Below, piece after piece: positions 34,329 to 44,273 of a DNA stretch of 64,000 nucleotides. The position numbers and the translations under genes were made by a program. The stretch is from NCBI GenBank assembly GCA_025677835.1, contig JAIXMR010000124.1:1-64000 (forward strand), in the 5' to 3' direction. Under the pieces are notes generated by a model. It did no database searches. It had not been told where the DNA came from and saw nothing but the letters and a program-made list of their open reading frames with translations. This DNA comes from Sporodiniella umbellata (lineage: Eukaryota; Mucoromycota; Mucoromycetes; Mucorales; Rhizopodaceae). How positions within the stretch are numbered: position 1 is the stretch's first letter; every line of letters begins with the position of its first letter.

Positions 34329-37004
34329 ACGCAACATCAACAATAAACATAGTATCTCCGGCGACCTCCAGCCAAATATCCAGAGTTTCGTCTTGATGAA
34401 TTGTTGAAGCGAAAAGCAGAAGAAGGCGTGATGATTTATATTGTGGTCTATAAAGTACGTATACTATCTCATAGGCAACGGTTGATTAAGAGAGGGGAGG
34501 GAATAGGAAGTAGAATTGGCCATGACATTGGATAGTGCACACACCAAGAAATCGTTACAATCTTTGCATGAAAATATCATTGGTAAGAGGGACAAGCTGC
34601 GTAAATAGAGAGGGAGTCTAAAGCCAGCTCTGTCACTTTTTAGTGCAAAGACATCCAGATCACGCTGTGGGCGGTACCTTCTTTTGGTCACATCACGAAA
34701 AGTTTGTAGTTATTGATAATCGGATTGCGTTTGTGGGTGGCATTGATCTATGTTTTGGGTAAACAAAAAAAAGAGAGAGAAAGAGAATTGATGGCTTTTT
34801 ATTATTGATAGTCGTTGGGATACACATGCCCATCGCTTAGCAGATTTTCACTCGGCAGATCCTACTTATGAAATTTTTCCCGGACAAGATTATAGTGATG
34901 CCCGTCTAAAGGATTTTATTAATGGTATATATAAAAGAGAGATGTATAATAAGACTCTAAACGAGTTGTGTAGTGAAGGAATGGGATATGCGTTTGGTAG
35001 ATAAAACGATTATACCTCGTATGCCATGGCATGATATGGCTCTGTGTGTGGTAAAGGAGGAATAGTTTTCCATCCATGTGTGAATCTAAGGCTTTAGAAT
35101 AGTTAGGAAAGCCTGTGCTGGATGTAGCCCGTCATTTCTGCGACCGATGGAACTTTGTCAAACAACAGAAATCATTGGATAAACAAAACGCGCCTTTCCT
35201 GAAGCCTCCTGTGGGCGGCTACAGTAATTATCAAAACTTTAAGATCCCACTTGAAAGTAGATTGCTTCGGTCTTATCACTACGATCATGCAACACATGGA
35301 GTGAAAGGTACATGTCGAGTCCAGGTACTTCGAAGTACAGCTGAATGGAGTTCTGGTATCCAACTCGAGGTACTGTGTGTGTGTGTGTGTGTGTATGTGT
35401 AGAAAGGGGAGAATGCTGACTGCTTTTTGTTTAGCATTCTATCCAAAATGCGTATATCGATGTCATCAGTCATGCAGAGCACTACATTTATATTGAAAAC
35501 CAATTTTTTAGTAAGAGACATGTCTAAGCACACCTCTTATTGACTGAACATTTCCTAGTTACTACCACTGAAAAAGACAACAGCTATATTATCAAAAACC
35601 AAATTGGTGATGCTATCGTCAAGCGTATCATCAAAGCGCACGATGAGAAAGAAAAGTTCAAAGTGTTTGTGTTGATTCCCCTGATGCCTGCTTTCCCCGC
35701 TGAATTGAGCACAAAAGAAGCAGCTACGGCCAGGTAAAGAGAAACTAAAGTGAGAGCAAGAGCCTGACGATGGTATAGGTTGGTCATGTTTTATCAGTAC
35801 GTCTCGATCTGTAGTGGACCCAAGAGTATTTTAGATAAACTGGAAAAGGTGGGCATTGATCCCACAGAGTACATTCGATTCTATAGTTTGAGAAGCTATG
35901 ACCGTATCAATCGACCCATGGTAGAAGAGATGATGGCGAGAGAAGCAGGCTATACACCTCACGACCATTATGGACGGCCCATTCTCACCAAAAAAGAGGC
36001 CAAGGTGATGGAGGAGCAAGACAAGCCTCTTCCGCCGGCAGGATTTGTCTTGCCTGAGGACCGTCCACCCAAAGAGGGATTCGTGGCTTCGACCACCCTT
36101 GCGCCAAACGCGATGGGTGGTGAGCATGGGCCATCCGTCATGGATGAGCCTTGGGTGAATGACAAACCGGATCATACGCCACGCAGTGCTTTGGATGAAA
36201 AACAAGAAGCAAGCGATTATGTGACGGAAGAGCTGTATATTCACGGTAAACTGTTGATTGCCGACGATCGAATTGTTATTATGGGCTCAGCCAACCTGAA
36301 CGATCGTTCTCAGTGCGGTGATAGAGATTCTGAAATTGCCTTGATGGTTCAAGACAAAGATATGATTGATTCTAGAATGAACGGCCAGCAGGTAAAGATA
36401 AATAGATTGGAGGAGTATTCTTTGAAACGGTTCAAATTCCAACCACTATGAATTGTAGTATCAAGCCGGAAGATTTGCTGCCACGCTACGTCGCCAGCTA
36501 TGGAAAGAGCATTTGGGATTGTTGAACGAAGAAGAAATGGACTTTGTCACGCCTTCGATGTTGCCATTGCCCGTCCCGCAAGTAGACCTGACCAAGAGCA
36601 AAGAAGACTTTTGGGTGATGGACCCTTTGGATGACGAGACACTCACCCGTTGGAATAACACGGCGTCCTTGAATACGAAAGCTTTCCGCACCGTGTTTCA
36701 TTGTGTGCCGGATGATACAAGTAAGTGCCTATAAACATCTGAGATCTAAACCCTGTGCACTCACACCGCCAGTAAATTCCCAGTTACTAACTGGGAAGAA
36801 TATCACCAGTTCTATCCTGACCCCGACACGATCAACCTAGGCCATGTCCACGATCCAGAGATGTCCGTACAGGACATTAGAGAGAACCTGGACAAGATCC
36901 GAGGTCATCTTGTGGAATTCCCCACCAAGTTTTTATCCTTTGAAGATCTTCAAGGCGATTCGATACCTATTGTGGGCGGAGCTGTCCAAGAATTATACAC
37001 TTAA
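33880..37004 (+). CDS. Phospholipase D (two HKD motifs, no PX/PH visible)
   Basis: It hydrolyses phosphatidylcholine to phosphatidic acid and choline, acting in membrane traffic, sporulation or hyphal growth. About ten exons start MPLLNHIANKIKHKLRD (ATG 33880). Landmarks: APVRHDAMVKFFIDGHDYCW, EVIFIEDWWLSPELYLRRPP, first HKD WSHHEKFVVIDNRIAFVGGI followed by DLCFGRWDTHAHRL, then GTCRVQVLRSTAEWSSGI, HYIYIENQFF, FKVFVLIPLMPAFPAEL, RFYSLRSYDRIN, and second HKD LYIHGKLLIADDRIVIMGSA followed by NLNDRSQCGDRDSEIA. Both HxK(x)4D triads are intact. A linker of about 100 residues rich in Pro and charges separates helix and second HKD. The N-terminus lacks the PX and PH domains of yeast Spo14 and animal PLD1, as in short filamentous-fungal PLDs. 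Introns hold T12A31 (34285-34327) and a GT tract near 35378-35396. Confidence 0.93.
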
Positions 37005-37155
37005 CAATAATAAACTCCTCCAGCTTGCGGACGTAATATTAATATGTTGGACACAATCTTAATCTTTTGCTAAAAGCACAAAAAAAGATCTTCCGTTTTC
37101 TTTTTGCTTCTATTTTCTGAAAACGGGTAGCAGTAAAAAAAAAAAAAAAAAAAAA

Positions 37156-37189
<34 letters not shown>

Positions 37190-38064
37190 GAGAGAGTCAT
37201 TCCATGCTAGTTGTTTGGTTTCTACGTTTTCACACACCCAACGTTTGTTGTACAGAGTTTACATTTCCAACACATTTCTTACCTGTTGTTTTGTATTTGT
37301 TTTGAAAAATACATTCTTAACACATTGAAAAGGTGAGATAACTTTAGATAATCACAATCAGAAGATTTTGTTGTATATTTGACAAATAGCTATCAAGAAG
37401 CGAGTAGAAAAAGGAAAAAACGTGGCGTTTGTACTACTAAGAAAAAAATGGATATGTCAAGATTTTTACAGACCCTTGTCACATTTTTTTTTCAGTTGAG
37501 GCTTAAAAAAAAAAAAAAAAAATAAGAAACAAAAAGGTTTGCTTTATTGATATTTCCTTGAGACGACACGTTTTTTTTTTTTTTTTTTTTAGAGCAGAAG
37601 AGAATACGATAGAAGATATGAACCAGCCAGGCCACACGATAGAGATAAAGAAAAAGAGACCCAACAGCCAACAGGAGCCGAACCATAGAAGTGAAGAGGT
37701 TTTTTTTTTTTATTCCCCCAAAGAGGAAACCACCAGGGAGAAAGGGAAAGAGGAGGAGAGCCCACCCGGCGATAAGTGTAGGCCGACGAGGATAACCGCG
37801 GCCATTCGGATACGTCCCCTTACTTTCTTTGTTGTTGAAACAAAGTAAAGCAGAATGTGTTGATGAAAAATAAAAAAAGAAAAAAAGAAAAAAGGAAAAA
37901 AAAAGCTGTTTATATACAAAAGTTTTTGCCACGACCGCGGATTGAAATTCTTGAGGCAGGAGAGAGAAAAAAAAAAAAAAAGTTTTTTTTTTAATTTGTT
38001 ATTTTTAATACAAAGTGTAGAGGCGCATAAAAAGATAGATTAATGTTTGTGTGTAAATACAGAG
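37005..38064. other. Convergent intergenic region with GC-richer island
   Basis: Lies between the 3' ends of phospholipase D (+) and the Ras GEF (-). Holds an AAT microsatellite (37157-37189), T/A runs (37505-37522, 37570-37590) and, at about 37600-37850, a stretch clearly richer in G and C than its flanks. The minus strand of this island reads hydrophobic segments (RPTLIAGWALLLFPFLPGGF, then VRLLLAVGSLFLYL), interrupted by a homopolymer. I cannot support a gene, but the composition suggests a selected sequence such as an unannotated exon or RNA. Confidence 0.4.
37157..37189. repeat. AAT microsatellite
   Basis: About eleven AAT units directly after a long A run, 150 bp beyond the phospholipase D stop. 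Confidence 0.9.
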
Positions 38065-38669
38065 CTAGGAAGGTTCAATAAGTTGGCTTCTTTCCTGCAT
38101 ATCGGAAGTATGGAGCGAAACGACCTGTAAACAGGCAGAATACAAGGCGTTGTTTGTGCTTTTCACAAAGGAATACCGCTTGGCCAGGCCTTGAAACAAC
38201 AAGACCTTTTTGATGACGCTAGCCGTAATACGGTGCTTTCTGAGATGTACCAGCGGTTGACTCATCACGGTTTTTTCCAAGATGCCTCCTTGGCCTTTTT
38301 TTGGGTTATACTCAGAGGCTATGTAGGAAGGCAGCTCTGTATTGAAGACCAGATCAGAAAGATAAATTCCTAGGAATGGAATACAGCCGCCAAAGGGTAA
38401 TTTGATGGTCATCTTGCTCCTGTTGAGCTTCTCTACCTGTATCTCTGTCGGCGATTCGCCATACTCTTCCGCCACTTGTGTCATGCTGTCACGAAGGTAC
38501 TTCCAGTTCTTGGTAGGTGAAGTAAAGGTGGAAAGCTTCCGTAATATCTTCATTTCTCTTTTGTGAACCAGAGCCCATGTTCTAGCCAATCGAGAGACGG
38601 CGGAGGATTGCAAACCAAGCAGGATCTGAATAAGAGTGCTAAAGTTGCAATACAGTTTACATTTCTAAC

Positions 38670-38703
<34 letters not shown>

Positions 38704-39239
38704 TTGAGCACTGCCGATAAGCGCCGCTACGATCTTAACTCTATGTACCTTTGCTAACCGAATGAACTTTTCAATAAGCCTTACACGCATTTCCAGTGAC
38801 TCCGTCTGTACAATCTCACTCGTCACCCACTGACATACGGCATTGAAGCGATGAATGGACTTTTCAATGCCTCTTTCAGATCCATCCTGAGCTCTGGCCT
38901 GTTGCTGTTTCATTCTCCTGGTTCGGGAATAAATGCCAGGCGCTGAATTCCTAATGTAGCCATTCCCGATTTGGTCGTCGTGGATCGCATTCCCTATATG
39001 GAGTTCATAGTGCAAATAATGTGCGGCTGGCATTTTGGTCCATCGAATATCGACCAGCTCCTCCCAGTCGATATCCAGTAGCACTTCTTGTTCAATCAAG
39101 CAGAACTGTTCCACAATCACTGAGGTCGGATAATTCAGCAAGATGGATGCGTAGTTGGTACTCAGCACAGAAGGGGGAGGGCGGTCGATCTCAGTCACCC
39201 TGGACTGAAAACAAAAATGAGTCTCCTTAAAAATAGCCC

Positions 39240-39273
<34 letters not shown>

Positions 39274-40137
39274 CTGTCTGAAGCTCGGTTTTGAATCGAC
39301 GCTTTCCATTTCTCGGAGCCTAAAGAATCCTTGACATTGCCACTAGGCATGGAGGTTTGCCATCGACTGTCATCCACACAAAGCGCGGGCAGTGGTTTGT
39401 TGATTCGGTCTGTTGCGTTCTTGCTGGCTGGGGAATGCCACTCGGATTGCATACTTCCGCTAGAAGAATCCGGCCAGAGAGGCGACGCCAGCTGGGCACA
39501 ATAGAAAGAGCGTTTGGGCTCTTGCCATGGCACGTTGGCTGCCGATATGGGTTGCTCCAAGGTTTCCGTAGACTTCTCTTCCCATTCCTCTTCAGCATCT
39601 GAATTTCCCGGGGTCAGGTCGGTCTCAAAAGACTCCTTTCTGTCTATCGTCTTATCAGGCACTATGCTTGGAAGGGGTAGAGATGACTTGCTGTGTTGCA
39701 GCGATCGCTGAGGTGAATGAAAGGCGGTCACGTACGGTGGGTTTCCTATCACCAGAACCGGGGCTGTCTTTTGATCCCGGACAGCAGTGTTGGCACCATG
39801 ACGAGCGTCCACATGAATTCCATGCATTCTCTGTCGAAGCGTACTCTTGCTCAACGAGTTCTTGATAATCGCTGCCACACGCTCTTGCTCAAAAGTAGGG
39901 GGCGGTGGCTCAATGATTTGAACAGGCATAGGTGAGACATAGTACACCTTCTTCAGCCTTTGCACAACCCTTTTCAGTGACTGGATAATTCTCTGGTCCC
40001 TCAATGAACACTTGATCACAGGCTCGAGCGCCATGTCGTTCAAAAACTGAGTGAGCGTAGACCGGAGCTGCTTGTCAGGCACAAAATCATGTAGAAAGTA
40101 GTTCAGCAACCAGTGACGAACGATAACAAACGTTCTT

Positions 40138-40169
<32 letters not shown>

Positions 40170-40892
40170 CATTTAGCTTAAAAAGTATAAACCCATAGGC
40201 CGCTTACCGTATGCGGACAATATGTCTCTCCTGGCTTTCTTTTTCTAAGCTCCATTTGTATCGCAACATCAAATAATTCAAAAGCTGGACAGGCGTAGTG
40301 AAAATCCGATAAATAAGAAAGAAATCAGTCATCAGGGGATAGTCTGGGATCGAATCAGTGCTTTTTCTCTATCTTTTCTCTCACTTTCTTTACCTAGGCT
40401 CACCGTCAGTTTCTCAATCAGCTTTTCCAGTGTGGCCGTCTCTATTTCCTCTTTTTCTTCTCTCTGCTGCACTACATGTGCCTGTTTTTTAAAAAATAAC
40501 TCCGTTGACCATCGGGATCTTTTCTTATTGGTTTCATGCAATGGGTAGTGGCAGGAGACTCTCTGCCAAGTAATACACGGGTTGTTCTCATCAGACTGGA
40601 TGATATCAAATAACGCTGGGGGGTATTTCGAAAGATCCAGTGGTTGTAGTGGGTTCTTCGTAGGCTGGTCCTGCCAAAAATCGCCAAACTCGCTTACCGC
40701 AGGGATGAGCGGTAAACTCAGTGATTCCTTTGGTTTCAATGTGATATCATCATGATTCCAAAATATTTTAGACTCTGTATACTCCTTCACACCAAATACA
40801 GTAGCTAAAGCAGCTCGCTCCATTCCCCCAGACGTTTCGTCTTTCATAAACTCAATCGGAATGATGGAATTGCTTCGTTTTCGAATGCTCAT
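38065..40892 (-). CDS. Ras guanine-nucleotide exchange factor (RasGEF_N + CDC25 domain)
   Basis: It activates Ras-family GTPases by GDP release. On the minus strand from ATG 40892: a disordered N-terminus (SIRKRSNSIIPIEFMKDETS) with WQRVSCHYPLHE, a helical part, then the RasGEF_N domain (DYPLMTDFFLIYRIFTTPVQ, LLNYLMLRYKW, VRHWLLNYFLHDF), a long Ser/Pro-rich linker with VYYVSPMPVQIIEPPPPTF, and the catalytic CDC25 homology domain (FCLIEQEVLLDIDWEELVDI, HRFNAVCQWVTSEIVQTESL, RVRLIEKFIRLAKVH, FSTLIQILLGLQSSAVSRLA, CIPFLGIYLSDLVF). A stop seen after RSQTIP is resolved by a 50-nt intron with GTAAAG...CCCAG ends that joins VSL to DYPLMTD in frame. Introns contain T22A12 (40136-40169), T runs near 39241-39270 and an A run near 38670-38698. 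No SH3 domain is seen. Confidence 0.9.
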
Positions 40893-40984
40893 GTCGTAAA
40901 TTAGCTTTTTATTGTACGATAACTAAATAAATATCTATCTATCTATATATATATATATATATATAATAAAACAAAAAACAGTAC

Positions 40985-41015
<31 letters not shown>

Positions 41016-41740
41016 TCAAAACAAAAATTTATACGCTTCTTGCTTGTAGCATGTGGCTCTGTTATCGATATTAATAGCTTCTTTTCCCACACACACATAC
41101 ACAGGTTATCTTTTGGCAAAGCTTACTTCAAGCCTCGTAATACTTGACCTTCTTTTATCAACGCTTGGTTTTCAAGTTTCAAATCTAGCTTTATTGACAA
41201 AACAAAGAACTATGGCATTTAATTTTCTAAAGGAGAATCACCCAAAAAAAAAAAAAAAAAAAGCTCATATTCAGATCACTAAGCTTTACCTTTGCAGTGA
41301 TTTATCAATCGATTAGGTTGATCAACCCTCTCCTTATTTCTATTAGTTATAGAAAGGTGGCCTGTTCCTTACCCTGATTTATTTTCAAGAGCAGCAGCGA
41401 CAATACTAAAGAGCCCCTTTTTATTTATTTTTTATATTTTTCCAGAGTAAAACTGTTGACCTTTGACAAAAGTGTGGCGCATCTAACGCTTGCGGTTTTT
41501 TTTCTTTTTTTTTTTTTTTTTTTTTTTCTAGTCGCCTACTTAACCGTACACAGTCACCTTGTCAAATATGCTAATGAGAGCAAGTCTTGTTTTTTTTTTT
41601 TTTTTTTTTTTATTATTGATCTTGTTGATCTTTCTTTTCATTCAATCATTGCGTTGTTCAATCTCACCATTTTTCAAAAGGTTCTGTCTTTTGCTTTTCC
41701 TATTGTACTCGACCTTTGCTTTATCTGGCTCTTTAGTCTT
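40893..41740. other. Divergent intergenic region (Ras GEF / Nst1)
   Basis: Shared upstream region of two divergent genes. Contains a TATC/AT tract at about 40931-40964, an A run at 40985-41011, another at 41243-41261, and T-runs at 41505-41527 and 41590-41610. An upstream exon of Nst1 could be hidden among the T-runs; the hydrophobic frame at 41456-41740 is mostly homopolymer-derived. No other gene seen. Confidence 0.5.
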
Positions 41741-42427
41741 ATGACAAAGTCCAAAAAGATATCAAAGACAGCGTGTACCACAAGAAAAAAGAAAAGTCAT
41801 TTGGATTCCATATGGAACAATAACACAACAGAAGAAAGACAGAAGATTCGCGAATTCTGGATTCAATTAGAGGGCGAGGAAAGACGATCATTAGTTAAAC
41901 TTGAGAAAGAAGCTGTGTTGCGCAAAATAAAAGAGCAGCAAAAACACAGTTGCGGCTGTTTGACTTGTAACAAAAGACGGTAAGAGCAAAAACAAGCCTT
42001 TACACTAAATTCTTAGCAAGCATAAGACTATGTTTTTCTAATGCGTCTGTAGAGTGGCTATAAAAGACGAATTGGAGGAGTTGTACGATGCTTACTACGA
42101 AGAATTGGAGCAGTATGCTGCTGCTCAGCAGAAAAAGAACTCTATTTCTTCAAACAAGAGTAACTATACCACACCGATTGACAGTAGCACTCAAAATAGT
42201 CTACCTTTGAGTTTAGCTATCCAAGGTAAATTTTTCAACTAGAAAAACGATAGCTAATATTCTTATTGTCAAGGCGATGTTCCAACTACAACAGAGAGCC
42301 TCTTGGAAAACAACAGTCAATATTTCTTGGATATGATGGAGCATTTTGCTGAAGGCAAAATAAAAAATGGCAATATAGGTCAAATCAACACTGGTTCTGG
42401 CAATCAAAGATGTGGCAAAGAGGTAAA

Positions 42428-42467
<40 letters not shown>

Positions 42468-43804
42468 AATTATAATTTCCAGGATACCCAGACAGAGGAG
42501 CAACGTAAAGAAAAAGGGCGTCAAATGCTTGAAGTTTTTGCTGCCCGTAGGTTTGAGCAAAGGATCCTTGCTACGTACAAAGAAAAAATAGCACAGGAAC
42601 GTCAAAAAAAATTACTTGAGGAACTGGAAGAAGAAGAGCGTTTACGTGAAGAGAGAGAGACTAAAAAACAACTGGAAAAAGAAAAGAAAAAAAGCAAAAA
42701 GAGGTACAGAACAGACAATGGAAACTCTTTACTAATCTACATAAAAAGACAACTCAGAAAACAACAAGAGGAGCAACAGGTTGCTTTGGAATCCAAAAGA
42801 AAGGTCGAAGGAGAAAGAATCCGAAAACAAAGAGAGTGGAAGCTAGAAGAAGAGCGAAAAAGACTTGAAATCGAACGATTGAAAAGGGAAGAAGAAAAAA
42901 GGCGTCGAGAAGAGGAGTGGCTCAAGAAAGAAGAAGAAAGAAAACGTAAACAAAGCGAAGAAAGAAAAGTTGAAGAAAAGAAGGCCGAGAAAAGACAAAT
43001 TGGAGAAAAGAGGAGTGACAGCAAGAAAAACGAAAAAAGAAGAATAGAAACAAAAAAAGTCAAAGAAAGAAAAGATGAGGAAAACGTTAGAAAAGAAAGA
43101 AAAGAGGAAGAAAATGATGAAAAAGAAAGAAAAAAGAAAGCTGAGACGACCATAGGACACAAACCGATCCTGGCTGAATCACCCATAATTGAAAACAGAC
43201 AGCAGTTACTTATGGACGCCCTTGTTGGCACATCTTCCCCGTACCAACTACCATCTAAACCTTCCCTATTCTCAGCCCCATACTTGCATTATCCATACAC
43301 CACCACCACTACTACTACTTTATCGCATCCAAGCACCTCACCATATATGCCCGCATCCCGTCAACTCACCTCCCCTTCATTTCTTTATCATCCACCATCA
43401 CCTTACCCAGAACTCTTTCATCGACCTACACCTGCTTTACCCGAAAAGCCTAATCGACGCCCTATCGCATCCATTGCTCCTATAGGACAGCCCATCACAC
43501 CACCTTCCCCCCATTCACCAGACCAACAACGTGTCAAAGGGTCAACACCCTCCTTTTTTTCTAATTTTTTATTTGGTGAACCACAGAGTAAAAAACAACC
43601 CTCAGGCCAACTTGTGTCACTCACCCTATTAGGTGTTAACCGTTCAGAGCCAAACAACCCACAAGGCCCAGAGAAAAGACTTCAAAAGAATGGTAATAAA
43701 ACACATACAGGTACACACCTATGCTCACATTGTCTACTTTTAGAATGGTCTGCGTTTTCTTTATTGTCTGAAAATGTTCACGGCCGTTTGTTTGGTGACG
43801 CGTT

Positions 43805-43848
<44 letters not shown>

Positions 43849-44177
43849 AGAATTTTTAGTGTGTGATATGATTTGACTGAATCCTATCCAATCAAACCTA
43901 GCCTGACCGTACCTGCGTACTTTTGGAACGAGCCAAAGCAGCTTATCGAAAACTGGCAGCATCCAAAACGCATGGCTACCACACGTTGGCACAACTCCAT
44001 TCGATTATGATGAACGATCTCTATCTTCCTACCGACCTACGCGAACTACATCAAGTGCTCTGTTCCTCAAGCGAATTCAAATGCGTTCCTTTTGGGCAAG
44101 ACGTCATTGTCTACTTTGGCGCTTCTCCCCACTCAAGTCCTTTACTTTTATATAACGAATTCACCCATGCTAATTGA
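41741..44177 (+). CDS. Nst1-like stress response protein, coiled coil
   Basis: A fungal Nst1 homologue (linked to salt tolerance and P-bodies in yeasts). The diagnostic N-terminal block is [20 protein letters not shown], then [20 protein letters not shown] and CNKRR, and after an intron (41980-42052) [20 protein letters not shown]. Then come [19 protein letters not shown] and [20 protein letters not shown], followed by a very long Lys/Glu/Arg single-alpha-helix or coiled-coil region, a Pro/Ser/Thr/Tyr-rich low-complexity part, and a C-terminal exon starting [20 protein letters not shown]. Two introns consist mainly of A runs (42423-42482 and near 43804-43900). The start at 41741 is the first ATG of the conserved exon; an upstream exon cannot be excluded. 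Cys residues in [12 protein letters not shown] may bind a metal. Confidence 0.85.
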
Positions 44178-44188
44178 ACTGATCTATC

Positions 44189-44190
<2 letters not shown>

Positions 44191-44219
<29 letters not shown>
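44191..44219. repeat. CA microsatellite between convergent genes
   Basis: A CA tract followed by a short TATC tract and an A/T run (44250-44271). It lies in the 96-bp gap between the convergent Nst1 and Def1 stop codons. Confidence 0.9.
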
Positions 44220-44224
<5 letters not shown>

Positions 44225-44273
44225 TATCTATCTATCTATATAAAGGAACAAAAAAAAAAATTTTTTTTTTGGT

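Noticed and set aside
37492..37932. 146-aa hydrophobic frame on - in the convergent gap
   Set aside because: Interrupted by homopolymer-derived Phe and Lys runs at both ends with no family match; kept only as a composition finding.
40332..40360. Apparent in-frame stop breaking the Ras GEF (pseudogene?)
   Set aside because: A canonical 50-nt GT...AG intron removes the stop and restores the RasGEF_N phrase TDFFLIYRIFTTP.
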